Shown: one piece after another, positions 52,786 to 61,536 of the stretch
Position numbering within the stretch: position 1 is the stretch's first letter
Layout: every line of letters begins with the position of its first letter
Assembly (NCBI RefSeq): GCF_030269445.1
Contig: NZ_BSTJ01000002.1
Location: 620,001 to 684,000, forward strand
Origin: Actinoallomurus iriomotensis
GTDB lineage: Bacteria > Actinomycetota > Actinomycetes > Streptosporangiales > Streptosporangiaceae
Direction of reading: 5' to 3'
DNA length: 64,000 bases
The notes under the pieces: model-generated
What the model saw: the letters and a program-made list of their open reading frames with translations, nothing else
Database searches by the model: none
What the model was told of the DNA's origin: nothing
Made by a program: the position numbers and the translations under genes

Positions 52786-55311
52786 GTGAAGGCAAGCGAG
52801 ACTACGTTGCGCAAGCTCGTTGGCGGCGAGAAGCAGTTCTTGGTCCCGTTGTTTCAACGCCCGTACGCGTGGACAAGCAAGCAATTCGAGCCACTATGGT
52901 CGGACGTTGTAACGCAGGCGGACGCCTTGGCCCACGGTCATGCGCGCGCCCACTTCCTCGGCTCCGTCGTACTGGCTCCCAGCCCCCAGATGACCTCCTC
53001 GCTGGGGCAGTGGATCGTCGTCGATGGGCAGCAGCGCCTTACCACTTTGCTCTTGTTGCTGTGCGCGATCCGCGATCACCAGACGGCGGAGGATGCCAGC
53101 CACCGGGACCGTATCAACGAGCTCCACCTGATCAACAAGTGGAAGCAGGGCGACACTCGCTACCGGCTGCTACCCACGCAGGTCAATCGCGACGCGTTCA
53201 AGGCGTGCGTGGACGGCGTGATCGACGATCGGGTCAGCGGTGCCATCGGGAGTGCCTACCAGTTCTTCCGCAGCAAGTTGGTGACGGCAGATGATCCCGC
53301 CGACCCCCACGACATCGAGCGCATCGAGTCAGCGGTGCTCGACCGCCTTTCCCTCGTAGAGATCATCGTCGAACGCGACGACAACGCCTTTCGCATCTTC
53401 GAGTCGCTCAACAACACCGGGATGCGGTTGAGCCAGGTCGACCTGATCCGCAACTACGTCTTCATGATGTTGCCGACCACGGGCGAACACGTTTACGAGA
53501 CCTACTGGCTGCCCCTCCAACGCCTTCTCGACAACGACACAAAGGCGATGGAGCAACTGATGTACCTGGTGCTCGTGCTCCAGCGCGGCGAGGACGCTGC
53601 CTACAACGACATCTACCGGGGCCATCAGGAGTTGCTGCACGAGGCGGCCGGCGACGAGGCCGAGATCGAACGCTACGTCGCCGAACTCGCACGCCGAGGC
53701 CGCCATCTGCACGTCATCCTCAATCCGGAGACCGAGGCCGACCGGCGAATCTCCGCAAGCCTCCGGTTCCTCAACGAATGGCAGGCGTCGACCGCCTACC
53801 CTGCGATCATGAGGCTTCTCGAGCTACGCGATGGCGGGGACGCCACCGACGACGATCTCACTGAGTCCCTGCGCTATATCGAGAGCTTCCTGGTACGCCG
53901 ACTCATCACCGGCGTACCTACGAACAATCTCAACCGCGTCTTCCAGCGCCTGCCCAGCCAGCTCAATAGAGATGATCCGATCGCCGAGACCGTACGATCC
54001 AAGCTCTCCCCCGCTCGGCTCTACTGGCCCACCGACCGCGAACTCCGCGAGGCCATCCGGACCAAGCAGTTCTACTGGCAAGGGCGCGGGCCTCAGAAGA
54101 AGCTCGTTCTGCGCCGGTTGGCCGATACGTACCGCAGCCCGGAAATGGTGGATCTCGCACACACGAACATCACCATTGAGCACATCCTCCCGCAGCACTT
54201 GACCGACGAGTGGCGCAGGGAGCTGTCCCGTGACAGCGAAGAGCCGGCGATGCTGCATCGAGAGCTAGTGCACACTCTCGGGAACCTCACGCTGACCGGG
54301 TACAACCCGTCCCTCGGTGACCTGCCGTTCGCCAGCAAAAGGGAACAACTACGGCGCACCAGCATCGCCATGAACCAGGCCATCGCCGACAAGGAGCGGT
54401 GGGGCAAACCCGAGATCCATGCCCGCGCGGACGACCTGGCCGACCGCGCGATCAGAATCTGGCCCGGCCCCGACGAGTCGGACCGCGACACCGCTCCGGG
54501 CCGAGACTGGACGCTCCTGCACAACGCGCTCGCCGTGCTGCCGCCGGCCACCTGGACAACGTACGGTGACCTCGCGGAGGTGATCGGCTCCCACGCGGTC
54601 CCGGTAGGAGTGCACCTGGCCAACGCGCGGGCGCTCAACGCGCATCGAGTCCTCACGGCGGATCGGCGGCCTTCAGACAGCTTCCGTTGGCCTGACGAGG
54701 ACGATGACCGTGACGTCCGTGAGGTCCTCGCTACGGAAGGCATCAAGTTCGACGAGTCCGGCCGGGCCGACCCTGGCCAGCGGGTCACCGCCCGAGAGCT
54801 GGCAGAGCTGCTCGGCCTACCGGGAGCGGAAGACCTGGGCGAGGCGGAGCTGTCGGAGGACACCAGCCAGGATTTGAGTGACAAGGAGCAGCGCTTCCAG
54901 CGCCAGATTGGAGAGCGGAGCGGCCCCAAGGCCGCCGGAGGCGTCGCGCGCCTCTTGGATCACTGGCATGCGACAGGCGGCGAATTCCAGTACGGCACCG
55001 CCACCAACGCACGATGCAGCCCGATCCTCCGCCGGGGACGTGGCGTCATCAAGATGCTCAACATCTACGCCGACGTCGCCGAGGTGCCGTTCGCGTTCCT
55101 CAAAGGCCGCCCCCCATTCGACGATCCCGCCCTCCGGGAAGAGCTGCGACGGCGCCTCAACACGGCGCCCGGTGTCGACTTGCCGGCCTCGAAGCTGGAG
55201 CTGTATCCGAGCTTCCCTGTCACGCTGCTCGCCAACGAAGCCGTTTGGGATGTCGTGATAGCGGCCCTCGACTGGTTCGCCAACCAGGTGAAGAAGGCAG
55301 AGACCGACTAG
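52786..55311 (+). CDS. GmrSD-type nuclease (DUF262/DUF1524) fused to an alkyltransferase-like domain
   Basis: This 841-residue protein starts with a DUF262 (GmrS/ParB-like) NTPase domain: FQRPYAW at 23-29 and the DGQQR motif at 80-84. A DUF1524 (GmrD) HNH-type nuclease follows: E465-H466-ILPQ and N500 in GNLTLTGYN. Then comes a methyltransferase-like DNA-repair fold of the MGMT/ATL type at about 574-640 (PPATWTTYGDLAEVIG). In it the active Cys of PCHRV is replaced (NAHRVL, 618-623). A final domain of about 140 residues (700-841) was not recognised. GmrSD enzymes cut DNA with modified cytosines, so this is a type IV restriction candidate. GTG at 52786 has AAGGTGG at seven bases. Confidence 0.88.
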   Translation: MKASETTLRKLVGGEKQFLVPLFQRPYAWTSKQFEPLWSDVVTQADALAHGHARAHFLGSVVLAPSPQMTSSLGQWIVVDGQQRLTTLLLLLCAIRDHQTAEDASHRDRINELHLINKWKQGDTRYRLLPTQVNRDAFKACVDGVIDDRVSGAIGSAYQFFRSKLVTADDPADPHDIERIESAVLDRLSLVEIIVERDDNAFRIFESLNNTGMRLSQVDLIRNYVFMMLPTTGEHVYETYWLPLQRLLDNDTKAMEQLMYLVLVLQRGEDAAYNDIYRGHQELLHEAAGDEAEIERYVAELARRGRHLHVILNPETEADRRISASLRFLNEWQASTAYPAIMRLLELRDGGDATDDDLTESLRYIESFLVRRLITGVPTNNLNRVFQRLPSQLNRDDPIAETVRSKLSPARLYWPTDRELREAIRTKQFYWQGRGPQKKLVLRRLADTYRSPEMVDLAHTNITIEHILPQHLTDEWRRELSRDSEEPAMLHRELVHTLGNLTLTGYNPSLGDLPFASKREQLRRTSIAMNQAIADKERWGKPEIHARADDLADRAIRIWPGPDESDRDTAPGRDWTLLHNALAVLPPATWTTYGDLAEVIGSHAVPVGVHLANARALNAHRVLTADRRPSDSFRWPDEDDDRDVREVLATEGIKFDESGRADPGQRVTARELAELLGLPGAEDLGEAELSEDTSQDLSDKEQRFQRQIGERSGPKAAGGVARLLDHWHATGGEFQYGTATNARCSPILRRGRGVIKMLNIYADVAEVPFAFLKGRPPFDDPALREELRRRLNTAPGVDLPASKLELYPSFPVTLLANEAVWDVVIAALDWFANQVKKAETD

Positions 55312-56019
55312 GGATCACCGCCGATATGAGGGCCGACTCGGCATGATGGGCGGCCGCTGCCCAGCCGCAGACTTGTACTGACCGGGCGAGGTCCCGCATC
55401 CGACCCCGCCCAGCGTACATGCGGCGTCGTACGGCCGGACGGCTTCGCTGGCCGCCGGCAACCGTACACGCGAAAGCGCACGTGCCCTTCCCGTAGGCGC
55501 GGCACGGAATGAGGTCCGGGGCCGCCGCCTGTAGCTCACGGCCGGCCCGCCTCGACCTCGGCGACGACAACGCCGGTATCGCCATCCCAGCCTGTATAGA
55601 CGAACGCCTGTACAGCGTTAGCCTGCGCCCGTACGGCGGGAGCCTGGTCGGCGTGCAGGGGAACACCACCCGTCGGTCCGTGCCCGGTACGACGGTGGCC
55701 GGATCCGGACGCGCGAGAAGCATGCACGCCTCGCGGGGTGGACGATCGGCGGCGTACCGGCGGAGTGCTTCTCAGTCCGCACCCGGGGCATGGCCCATCA
55801 CAGCCGATGGACGGACATCAATACACCTGCACCGGAGTCCGCAAGCGAGACCGCGGCAAGCCAGCCGTCCGACAAGTGCCGTACCGGAGGCTAAACGTTC
55901 AGTCGTCGGCCCACCTCCGGGCCTCCATCAGCCGCAGGGTGGGAAGGAGATGCACGCGGCCCGCTTCATGAGCTCCCGTCGACATCACATCCGTCATGTA
56001 GCGGGCGTACGGTGCGATC
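55312..56019. other. 708-base gap with no convincing gene
   Basis: Frames on both strands are open over 150-500 bases but show no conserved motif, ribosome site or balanced codon use. The region may hold decayed mobile or defence genes. No RNA gene, repeat or terminator was seen. Confidence 0.4.
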
Positions 56020-57228
56020 ATGTCGCTTACCGACATCACAGGCGAAGCGGTCCTGGCCGCAATCGCCGAATTCGACCGCCTGGGCCGGGACGCCTTCCTG
56101 AAGAAGTACGGGTTCGACTCATCCCGGTGGTACTGGCTCCGGTACGACGGAGGGCGCTACGACTCCAAGGCCATCGCGGGAGCCGCACATGGCCACCTGC
56201 CTGACAGGTCTCCCCTGGCAGCAAAGGACTTCTCCGGCGGTATCGGCCACGCGGTGACCGTCCTGCGGCGCCTCGGCTTCGAAGTGATCAGCGAACCCGG
56301 CCCTGCCCCGATCGGTCATCGGACCGCAAACGAGATCGCCTCGGTCATTGGCGACCTGCGTCCCGCCTTGGTCGACGGCAAGCCGATGCTGAAGCAGGCC
56401 GTCGTCCTCCTGTGGGCGATCGGCCGCGCCCGCGCCGGAGAGGACCGCCTTCTCGGTTGGGCCGACACCGTCACCGCCCTGGCCCCATTGCTGGAGACAC
56501 ATCGCCGAGACGGCGAACGCCGCCATGGCCGGCCCGACTACCCGATCGCCGCCCTCCACCGCGCGGGACTCTGGGACCTACCTGGTCGGACAGACGTCCC
56601 GCGTGCCCACGGGGACACCGGGGTGAAGGCTTGGTTCGCCGAGCATGCGCCCGATGGGGGTCTGCCGCAGTCGGTCTACGTTCTCGCCCGGGAGTCCGGA
56701 CACGCACGAGTCCAGATGGTCGAGGCCATCGCGGCACGGTTCTTCGACGATTTCGAGGTGAGCGGACTCCTCACCGCCGTCGGCTTGTACGACCAAGACG
56801 TCGCCACGGATGAGGGCATCGTTGGACACGAACCCATCGATCCCAAAGCCGACTACGCCCGTTGGTGCGACACGATCGCCCGCCGCGAGGCCGCCACGTA
56901 CGGCCGGCGCCGCACCCGGATCGCCAAGGACCCGATCCGCCTCAGCCTCGCCCGCCGCGCGGTTCTTGTCCGCAGCGAAGGCCGCTGCGAGAACCCCCAG
57001 TGCGCCCAGCCGGCCCCCGACGTGAACGACCGCGGCGAGCCCCTACTCGAAATCGACCACATCGACCAGCTGAGCGACGGTGGCCGAGATCAGCCCTTCC
57101 AGATGATCGCTCTGTGCCCGAACTGCCACCGGGTGAAGACGTACGGGCGGAGTCGCCAGCGGCTCATCCCGGTGCTGGCGCAGACGGCACGCGATCTACA
57201 CGACCGGTGGATCTCGTCCGCGACATGA
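56020..57228 (+). CDS. ScoMcrA-like HNH endonuclease with a sulfur-binding domain (type IV restriction)
   Basis: This 402-residue protein has an N-terminal head (2-75: DAFLKKYGFDSSRWYWLRYD) as in Streptomyces ScoMcrA. The region about 110-215 resembles its sulfur-binding domain, which recognises phosphorothioated DNA (LLWAIGRARAG, RPDYPIAALHRAGLWDL). A C-terminal HNH domain follows: zinc cysteines C323, C328, C366 and C369, and catalytic D346-H347 in EIDHIDQLSDGG. No SRA (methylcytosine) domain is visible between them, so it may read DNA sulfur only. It cuts foreign modified DNA in the cytoplasm. The ATG at 56020 is well placed; the gene stands alone between two gaps. Confidence 0.85.
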   Translation: MSLTDITGEAVLAAIAEFDRLGRDAFLKKYGFDSSRWYWLRYDGGRYDSKAIAGAAHGHLPDRSPLAAKDFSGGIGHAVTVLRRLGFEVISEPGPAPIGHRTANEIASVIGDLRPALVDGKPMLKQAVVLLWAIGRARAGEDRLLGWADTVTALAPLLETHRRDGERRHGRPDYPIAALHRAGLWDLPGRTDVPRAHGDTGVKAWFAEHAPDGGLPQSVYVLARESGHARVQMVEAIAARFFDDFEVSGLLTAVGLYDQDVATDEGIVGHEPIDPKADYARWCDTIARREAATYGRRRTRIAKDPIRLSLARRAVLVRSEGRCENPQCAQPAPDVNDRGEPLLEIDHIDQLSDGGRDQPFQMIALCPNCHRVKTYGRSRQRLIPVLAQTARDLHDRWISSAT

Positions 57229-57720
57229 GACGCCGGACAACCGAGCGCTTGGGACAGGCGTCTTCTCCGTGCAAGCATCATCGATGATCTGTGACCGCCG
57301 GCCGCACCGAACGCCGCCCCCAACGCGGAGGACCGATATACGCCCCAGCAAGGGCACCCCTTTTATATCAAGCATGGTGTGTTCTATACGCGAACAATCG
57401 GGAAATGATGGTGACGGTTCTGAAAGGATCCGGCACCGCGATCTGGAGCTACCAGCCCAACGATCCGGAATACCAGGTCTACAAAGCGATATTGAAGTAA
57501 CGGAAGCGACGGCCGGAAGGGACCGCGGCGTAAGTTCAATCGGGACATCGGTCAAGCACAACACGGCTAGGACGTCACGATCCGGCATCTTCCCCTCGTT
57601 CCCGCCATGCCCTTATGTCAAGATGGCTGCTGTCGGCGCTTGCTTTCTCCGACAGGTCGGACGCACGGGAGATCGCTCGAGCTCAGGCGGACAGCCGAAT
57701 AATTGATCTTGGGGTAGTGA
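57229..57720. other. 492-base gap with a lower-GC stretch and possible small ORF
   Basis: Around 57355-57500 the base composition drops. A plus-strand frame ends MMVTVLKGSGTAIWSYQP then VYKAILK, ending at 57500. It is short, has no known family and may be a relic of a lost defence or mobile gene. No promoter or RNA gene was identified. The helicase gene starts directly after the gap, with GGGGTAGTG-like sequence upstream. Confidence 0.4.
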
Positions 57721-60700
57721 ATGGCGAACGAGTCTCAGCGTATTCAGCTGCAGAGGACTCTGAAGGCCTGGCGTGACAGTCTGATCGATATCAGCGGACG
57801 CAATCGATTGCTCAGCTTTCGTCACACACGGACCGCCACTCTCGAGATTAAGCGACCCGATGCGGCGACTCTTCTGGACCGGCTGGGGACAGGCTGGAAA
57901 TTCGCGGCGCTTCCCGAAGACGAGGAGGACTTCGATCTGGACCTCATCGACTTCGGCATCGTCACCCAGAAGACGACCGATCGGTCCCTGCGCTCGGCGT
58001 TGCACCGGTTGAGGAGCACCGCCACGCAGGCGTTCAACGACACGGGACTGTGGGTCCTCCAGCTGGGCGCCGGCTTCCTCGACTGGCGCGAGCCGGGGTC
58101 CGACGTGGTGAACAGGGCACCACTACTCCTCTATCCGGTCGCTCTGGAACGTGACGACGATGGCGACTATCTGCTCCGGGCGGCGGAGGACGAGGATCCG
58201 GTCCCGAACCCGGCGCTGGCCGTGAAGATGGGCCAACTCGGTTTCGCGTGGCCCGATCCCGACGAGATGAAGGACCTGCCGGGGACGCTGAACGCCGTAC
58301 GAGCCGCGGTTGGCAGCCGCGACGGCTGGGAGACGTCCGACCGCGTCGTCCTGGCGACCTTCCAGTCACACAAGGAGGCGATGTACCGCGACCTCCTCGA
58401 TCACGAGGACCAGGTGCTGGACCACCCGATGGTCCAGGTGATCGCCCTTGGACCGAGGGCGGAGACCCCTGGCGACGCGCTCGACTTCGATCCGGTGGAC
58501 CCCGAGCGGATCGACGAAGTGCAGCCGCCGGAGCGTATTCCGCTGGTCCTCGACGCGGACACCTCACAGCGCCAGTGCGTCGCCGCCGCGCTCGACGGAC
58601 GTTCGTTCGTCATGGACGGACCACCGGGCACCGGAAAGAGTCAGACGATCGCCAACATCATCGCGGTGCTGATGCACGCGGGGCGCAGCGTCCTGTTCGT
58701 AAGCGAGAAGGCCGCCGCCCTGGACGTCGTACAGAACCGGCTCGAAGATGTCGGATTCGGGTCGTTTATCCTGCCGCTGCACAGTCACAAAGCGACTCGC
58801 AAACAGGTCGCGACCGCGCTGGGCGACTTCGCGCGCGAGCGGCCTGTCGCGGTCGGCCGGATGGAGGACAGCGGCAGAAGCCGCCTGCGCGGAGTGCGGG
58901 AGCAACTGTCGGCGTACGCCGCGGCCATGAACGAAGTGCGGCAGCCGCTCAACCGGTCGGTGCACGACGTCATCGGCATGATCGACGTACTGCGGAACGT
59001 GCCCTCCATGCCCGTACGGCTGCCGGAGGCGCTGAACGGCGAGTCGCTGTACGCGATCGTGGCGGCGGCGGAGAGCATTGCCGAATCCTGGCGGCCCGTC
59101 GCAGAGGGCGAGCGCTTCGCCTGGCGAGGCCTTCGCGAAGCTGGCTCACCGCGGTCCGCGTTGGACCTTCTCGCCGAAAGCACCGACGCGCTCGGCCGCC
59201 GGCTGGAGGCGTACCGCGGGCTGATCGAGTATCTGCGGATCGAGAGGCTCGTCGACACGACCGAGCTGATCGACCTGCTGGCCGCGACCGAGGATCGGCG
59301 GTCGATACCCGTCTCCTGGCTGACCGCCCAGGCGCTCGATCCATTTCGTACGGCCGTCAGCGACTTCACGCAACGCCTCGGCGCCGTCCGGACCGACGAG
59401 GCAGCACTGGCCGCCGACCTCGGCGACCGGTGGGATCTGCTGCCGCGAGACCTCGAGCCGGGCGTGCCGTCGGCGGAGAGCGCGCTGGCCACGCTGGCAC
59501 CCGAAGGCATCGATCCGGAGCCGTTCACCGCGTCGCGGCTGCGACAGTTGGCCGACGAGTTCGAGGCGACGGCACGCAGGCTCACCCACCACGTCGGGAC
59601 GCTCGCCGACATCGCCGCGGACTTCGGGATGCCTGCGCCGACGACACTGTCGGAGGCGTTCGCGCTGCACGAGCTGACAACCATTGCCCGCGCCGCCCGC
59701 CCCGAGGAGTGGTGGCTGCGGCCTGACGGCCGGGCGGCCGGGCAGCATGCCGCCGACGAGCTCGAACGCGACCTGACCGCCCTTGCGGCAGCCGAGGCCG
59801 CAGCCTCCGACGTATTCACCGACAAGGTGCCGACCGCCGCCGGCCTACCCGATCTGGCGCGGCGATTCGCCGACGACCACCGCGGCGTCCACCGGCTCAC
59901 GGCCGCGTATCGCGCCGACAAGCGTCTCGTCGCTGAGCTGACCGTCTCCGGCGAATGCGACAAGACGGTGATCTCCCGCCTTCCGCAGGCGGTCGCATGG
60001 CAGGAGGCCACCGCCCGCCTCCGCCGGTCCGTCGCGACGCACAGCACCGTGCTCGGGAGCTACTGGGCCGGTCGCCAGACGGACTTCGCGGCGATCAGGC
60101 AGGCGCTCAGCGCCGCCGCCCGCGTCGTCGAGCTGACGCCTAACGCCATCGACCGTACGATGCTGGCGAGCCAGGTCACGGCTGGAGGACGCCTGAAGCG
60201 GGAGACCGCCGAGGCCGCCGATGCGGTCCGGAGCGAGCTCGCGGAGTGGTACGCCCGGCTCGTGCCCGCACCTCGCCCCGGCGGCAGGCCCCGGCTTGCG
60301 CAGGGCAGCCTCGTGGACGCCGCGCGCTGGTACGCCGCGCACGTCAAGGTGTTCAGTGCCGCCGCGCGGACGGCCTCCCTGGTGCAGGGGATCTGCGACC
60401 ACGAGACCGAGCCGACGGTCTCCCGGGCGCGTGAGGTGATCGCGCGGATCCAGGCCCACCGTGCGAGGGTCACCGAGTTCGAGCAGTCCGCCGCCGACGA
60501 CCGGATGGTGCTCGGCGACCTATACACCGGCCGGACGACGGATCTGGACGGCCTGCGGCGTGCCATCGATTGGACCGCGTCCGTCCGCCGGGAGGACCGG
60601 CCGATGTCGTCGGATACGGCCCGCGTCTTCCTCGACTCCCAGCCCGACCAGACCCTAACCCGGCTCCATGCCTCGTGGCGGGAAGCGCTCGACGGCTTCT

Positions 60701-61536
60701 GCGATCTCTTCGAGGCACGACCGGATCTCCGGCGCACGATGACCGGAGCGTTCCCGGACGTACGCACGGCGATCAGCGCAGTGCGCGCGGACGGCTCGGG
60801 GCCGGAAGAGTGGCAAGCGGTCCGCAAGGCACGGGAGGCGCTACGCGCGTACGGTCTGGAGGAACTGGTCGACCGGGCGTCCGCGCTCGGCCTGGACGCC
60901 GGGCACTTCCCCGATGTGGTGCGGCGCTCGGTGCTGGACGCCTGGCTCGAACACCATTTGGCGCAGGACACCCGGTTCGGCTCGATCCGGGCCGTGGGAA
61001 GAGACCGCCTCGTCCAGGAGTTCCGTGACCTCGACAGGACACTGGTCTCCAACGCCCATGCGGACGTCATCGCGGCCTGCAATGCCCGCCGTCCCCGTCC
61101 CAACGTCGGCCAGGCGACGATCCTCACGAACGAGGCGAAAAAGAAAAGTCGGCACTTGTCAGTGCGTGCGCTGCTGGAACGCACCTCGGACGTCGTACAG
61201 CGGATCAAACCCTGCTTCATGATGAGCCCGCTGACGGTCAGCCAGTTCCTGCCGCCGTCGTTCCATTTCGACGTCGTCATCTTCGACGAGGCGTCGCAGG
61301 TGCTGCCCCAAGACGCGATCAACTGCGTCTACCGGGCCGGCTCCCTCATCGTCGCCGGCGACGAGAAACAGCTGCCGCCCACCAACTTCTTCGCCCATAC
61401 TGAGGAGGAGGACGACGAGTACGAGGAAGAGGCTCCGGACTCCTTCGAGTCGCTGCTGGACATGTGCAAAGGCGTCGGCGTCCTGCCCTCTCTCTCTCGC
61501 TGCGCTGGCATTACCGCAGCAGACACGAGTCGCTGA
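57721..61536 (+). CDS. DUF4011/superfamily 1 helicase, N-terminal part of a frameshifted defence gene
   Basis: This 1271-residue frame has a DUF4011 start (residues 1-260: LKAWRDSLIDISGRNRLLSF), a Walker A GPPGTGKSQ (K306), a long helical insert and the Walker B/DEAS motif IFDEASQ (D1189, E1190). It runs into unrelated residues after GVLPSL and stops at 61536. Removing one CT unit from the (CT)5 run at 61488-61497 would join it to the next frame (SLRWHYRSRHESLIAFS), restoring one protein of about 1830 residues. The whole has the domain order DUF4011, helicase, Vsr-like nuclease, as in the Hhe anti-phage protein. As it stands, the helicase lacks its C-terminal motor motifs. Confidence 0.85.
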   Translation: MANESQRIQLQRTLKAWRDSLIDISGRNRLLSFRHTRTATLEIKRPDAATLLDRLGTGWKFAALPEDEEDFDLDLIDFGIVTQKTTDRSLRSALHRLRSTATQAFNDTGLWVLQLGAGFLDWREPGSDVVNRAPLLLYPVALERDDDGDYLLRAAEDEDPVPNPALAVKMGQLGFAWPDPDEMKDLPGTLNAVRAAVGSRDGWETSDRVVLATFQSHKEAMYRDLLDHEDQVLDHPMVQVIALGPRAETPGDALDFDPVDPERIDEVQPPERIPLVLDADTSQRQCVAAALDGRSFVMDGPPGTGKSQTIANIIAVLMHAGRSVLFVSEKAAALDVVQNRLEDVGFGSFILPLHSHKATRKQVATALGDFARERPVAVGRMEDSGRSRLRGVREQLSAYAAAMNEVRQPLNRSVHDVIGMIDVLRNVPSMPVRLPEALNGESLYAIVAAAESIAESWRPVAEGERFAWRGLREAGSPRSALDLLAESTDALGRRLEAYRGLIEYLRIERLVDTTELIDLLAATEDRRSIPVSWLTAQALDPFRTAVSDFTQRLGAVRTDEAALAADLGDRWDLLPRDLEPGVPSAESALATLAPEGIDPEPFTASRLRQLADEFEATARRLTHHVGTLADIAADFGMPAPTTLSEAFALHELTTIARAARPEEWWLRPDGRAAGQHAADELERDLTALAAAEAAASDVFTDKVPTAAGLPDLARRFADDHRGVHRLTAAYRADKRLVAELTVSGECDKTVISRLPQAVAWQEATARLRRSVATHSTVLGSYWAGRQTDFAAIRQALSAAARVVELTPNAIDRTMLASQVTAGGRLKRETAEAADAVRSELAEWYARLVPAPRPGGRPRLAQGSLVDAARWYAAHVKVFSAAARTASLVQGICDHETEPTVSRAREVIARIQAHRARVTEFEQSAADDRMVLGDLYTGRTTDLDGLRRAIDWTASVRREDRPMSSDTARVFLDSQPDQTLTRLHASWREALDGFCDLFEARPDLRRTMTGAFPDVRTAISAVRADGSGPEEWQAVRKAREALRAYGLEELVDRASALGLDAGHFPDVVRRSVLDAWLEHHLAQDTRFGSIRAVGRDRLVQEFRDLDRTLVSNAHADVIAACNARRPRPNVGQATILTNEAKKKSRHLSVRALLERTSDVVQRIKPCFMMSPLTVSQFLPPSFHFDVVIFDEASQVLPQDAINCVYRAGSLIVAGDEKQLPPTNFFAHTEEEDDEYEEEAPDSFESLLDMCKGVGVLPSLSRCAGITAADTSR

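Noticed and set aside
55220-56204. Overlapping frames on both strands between the GmrSD and ScoMcrA-like genes
   Set aside because: No motif, ribosome site or consistent codon bias; treated as noncoding or decayed.
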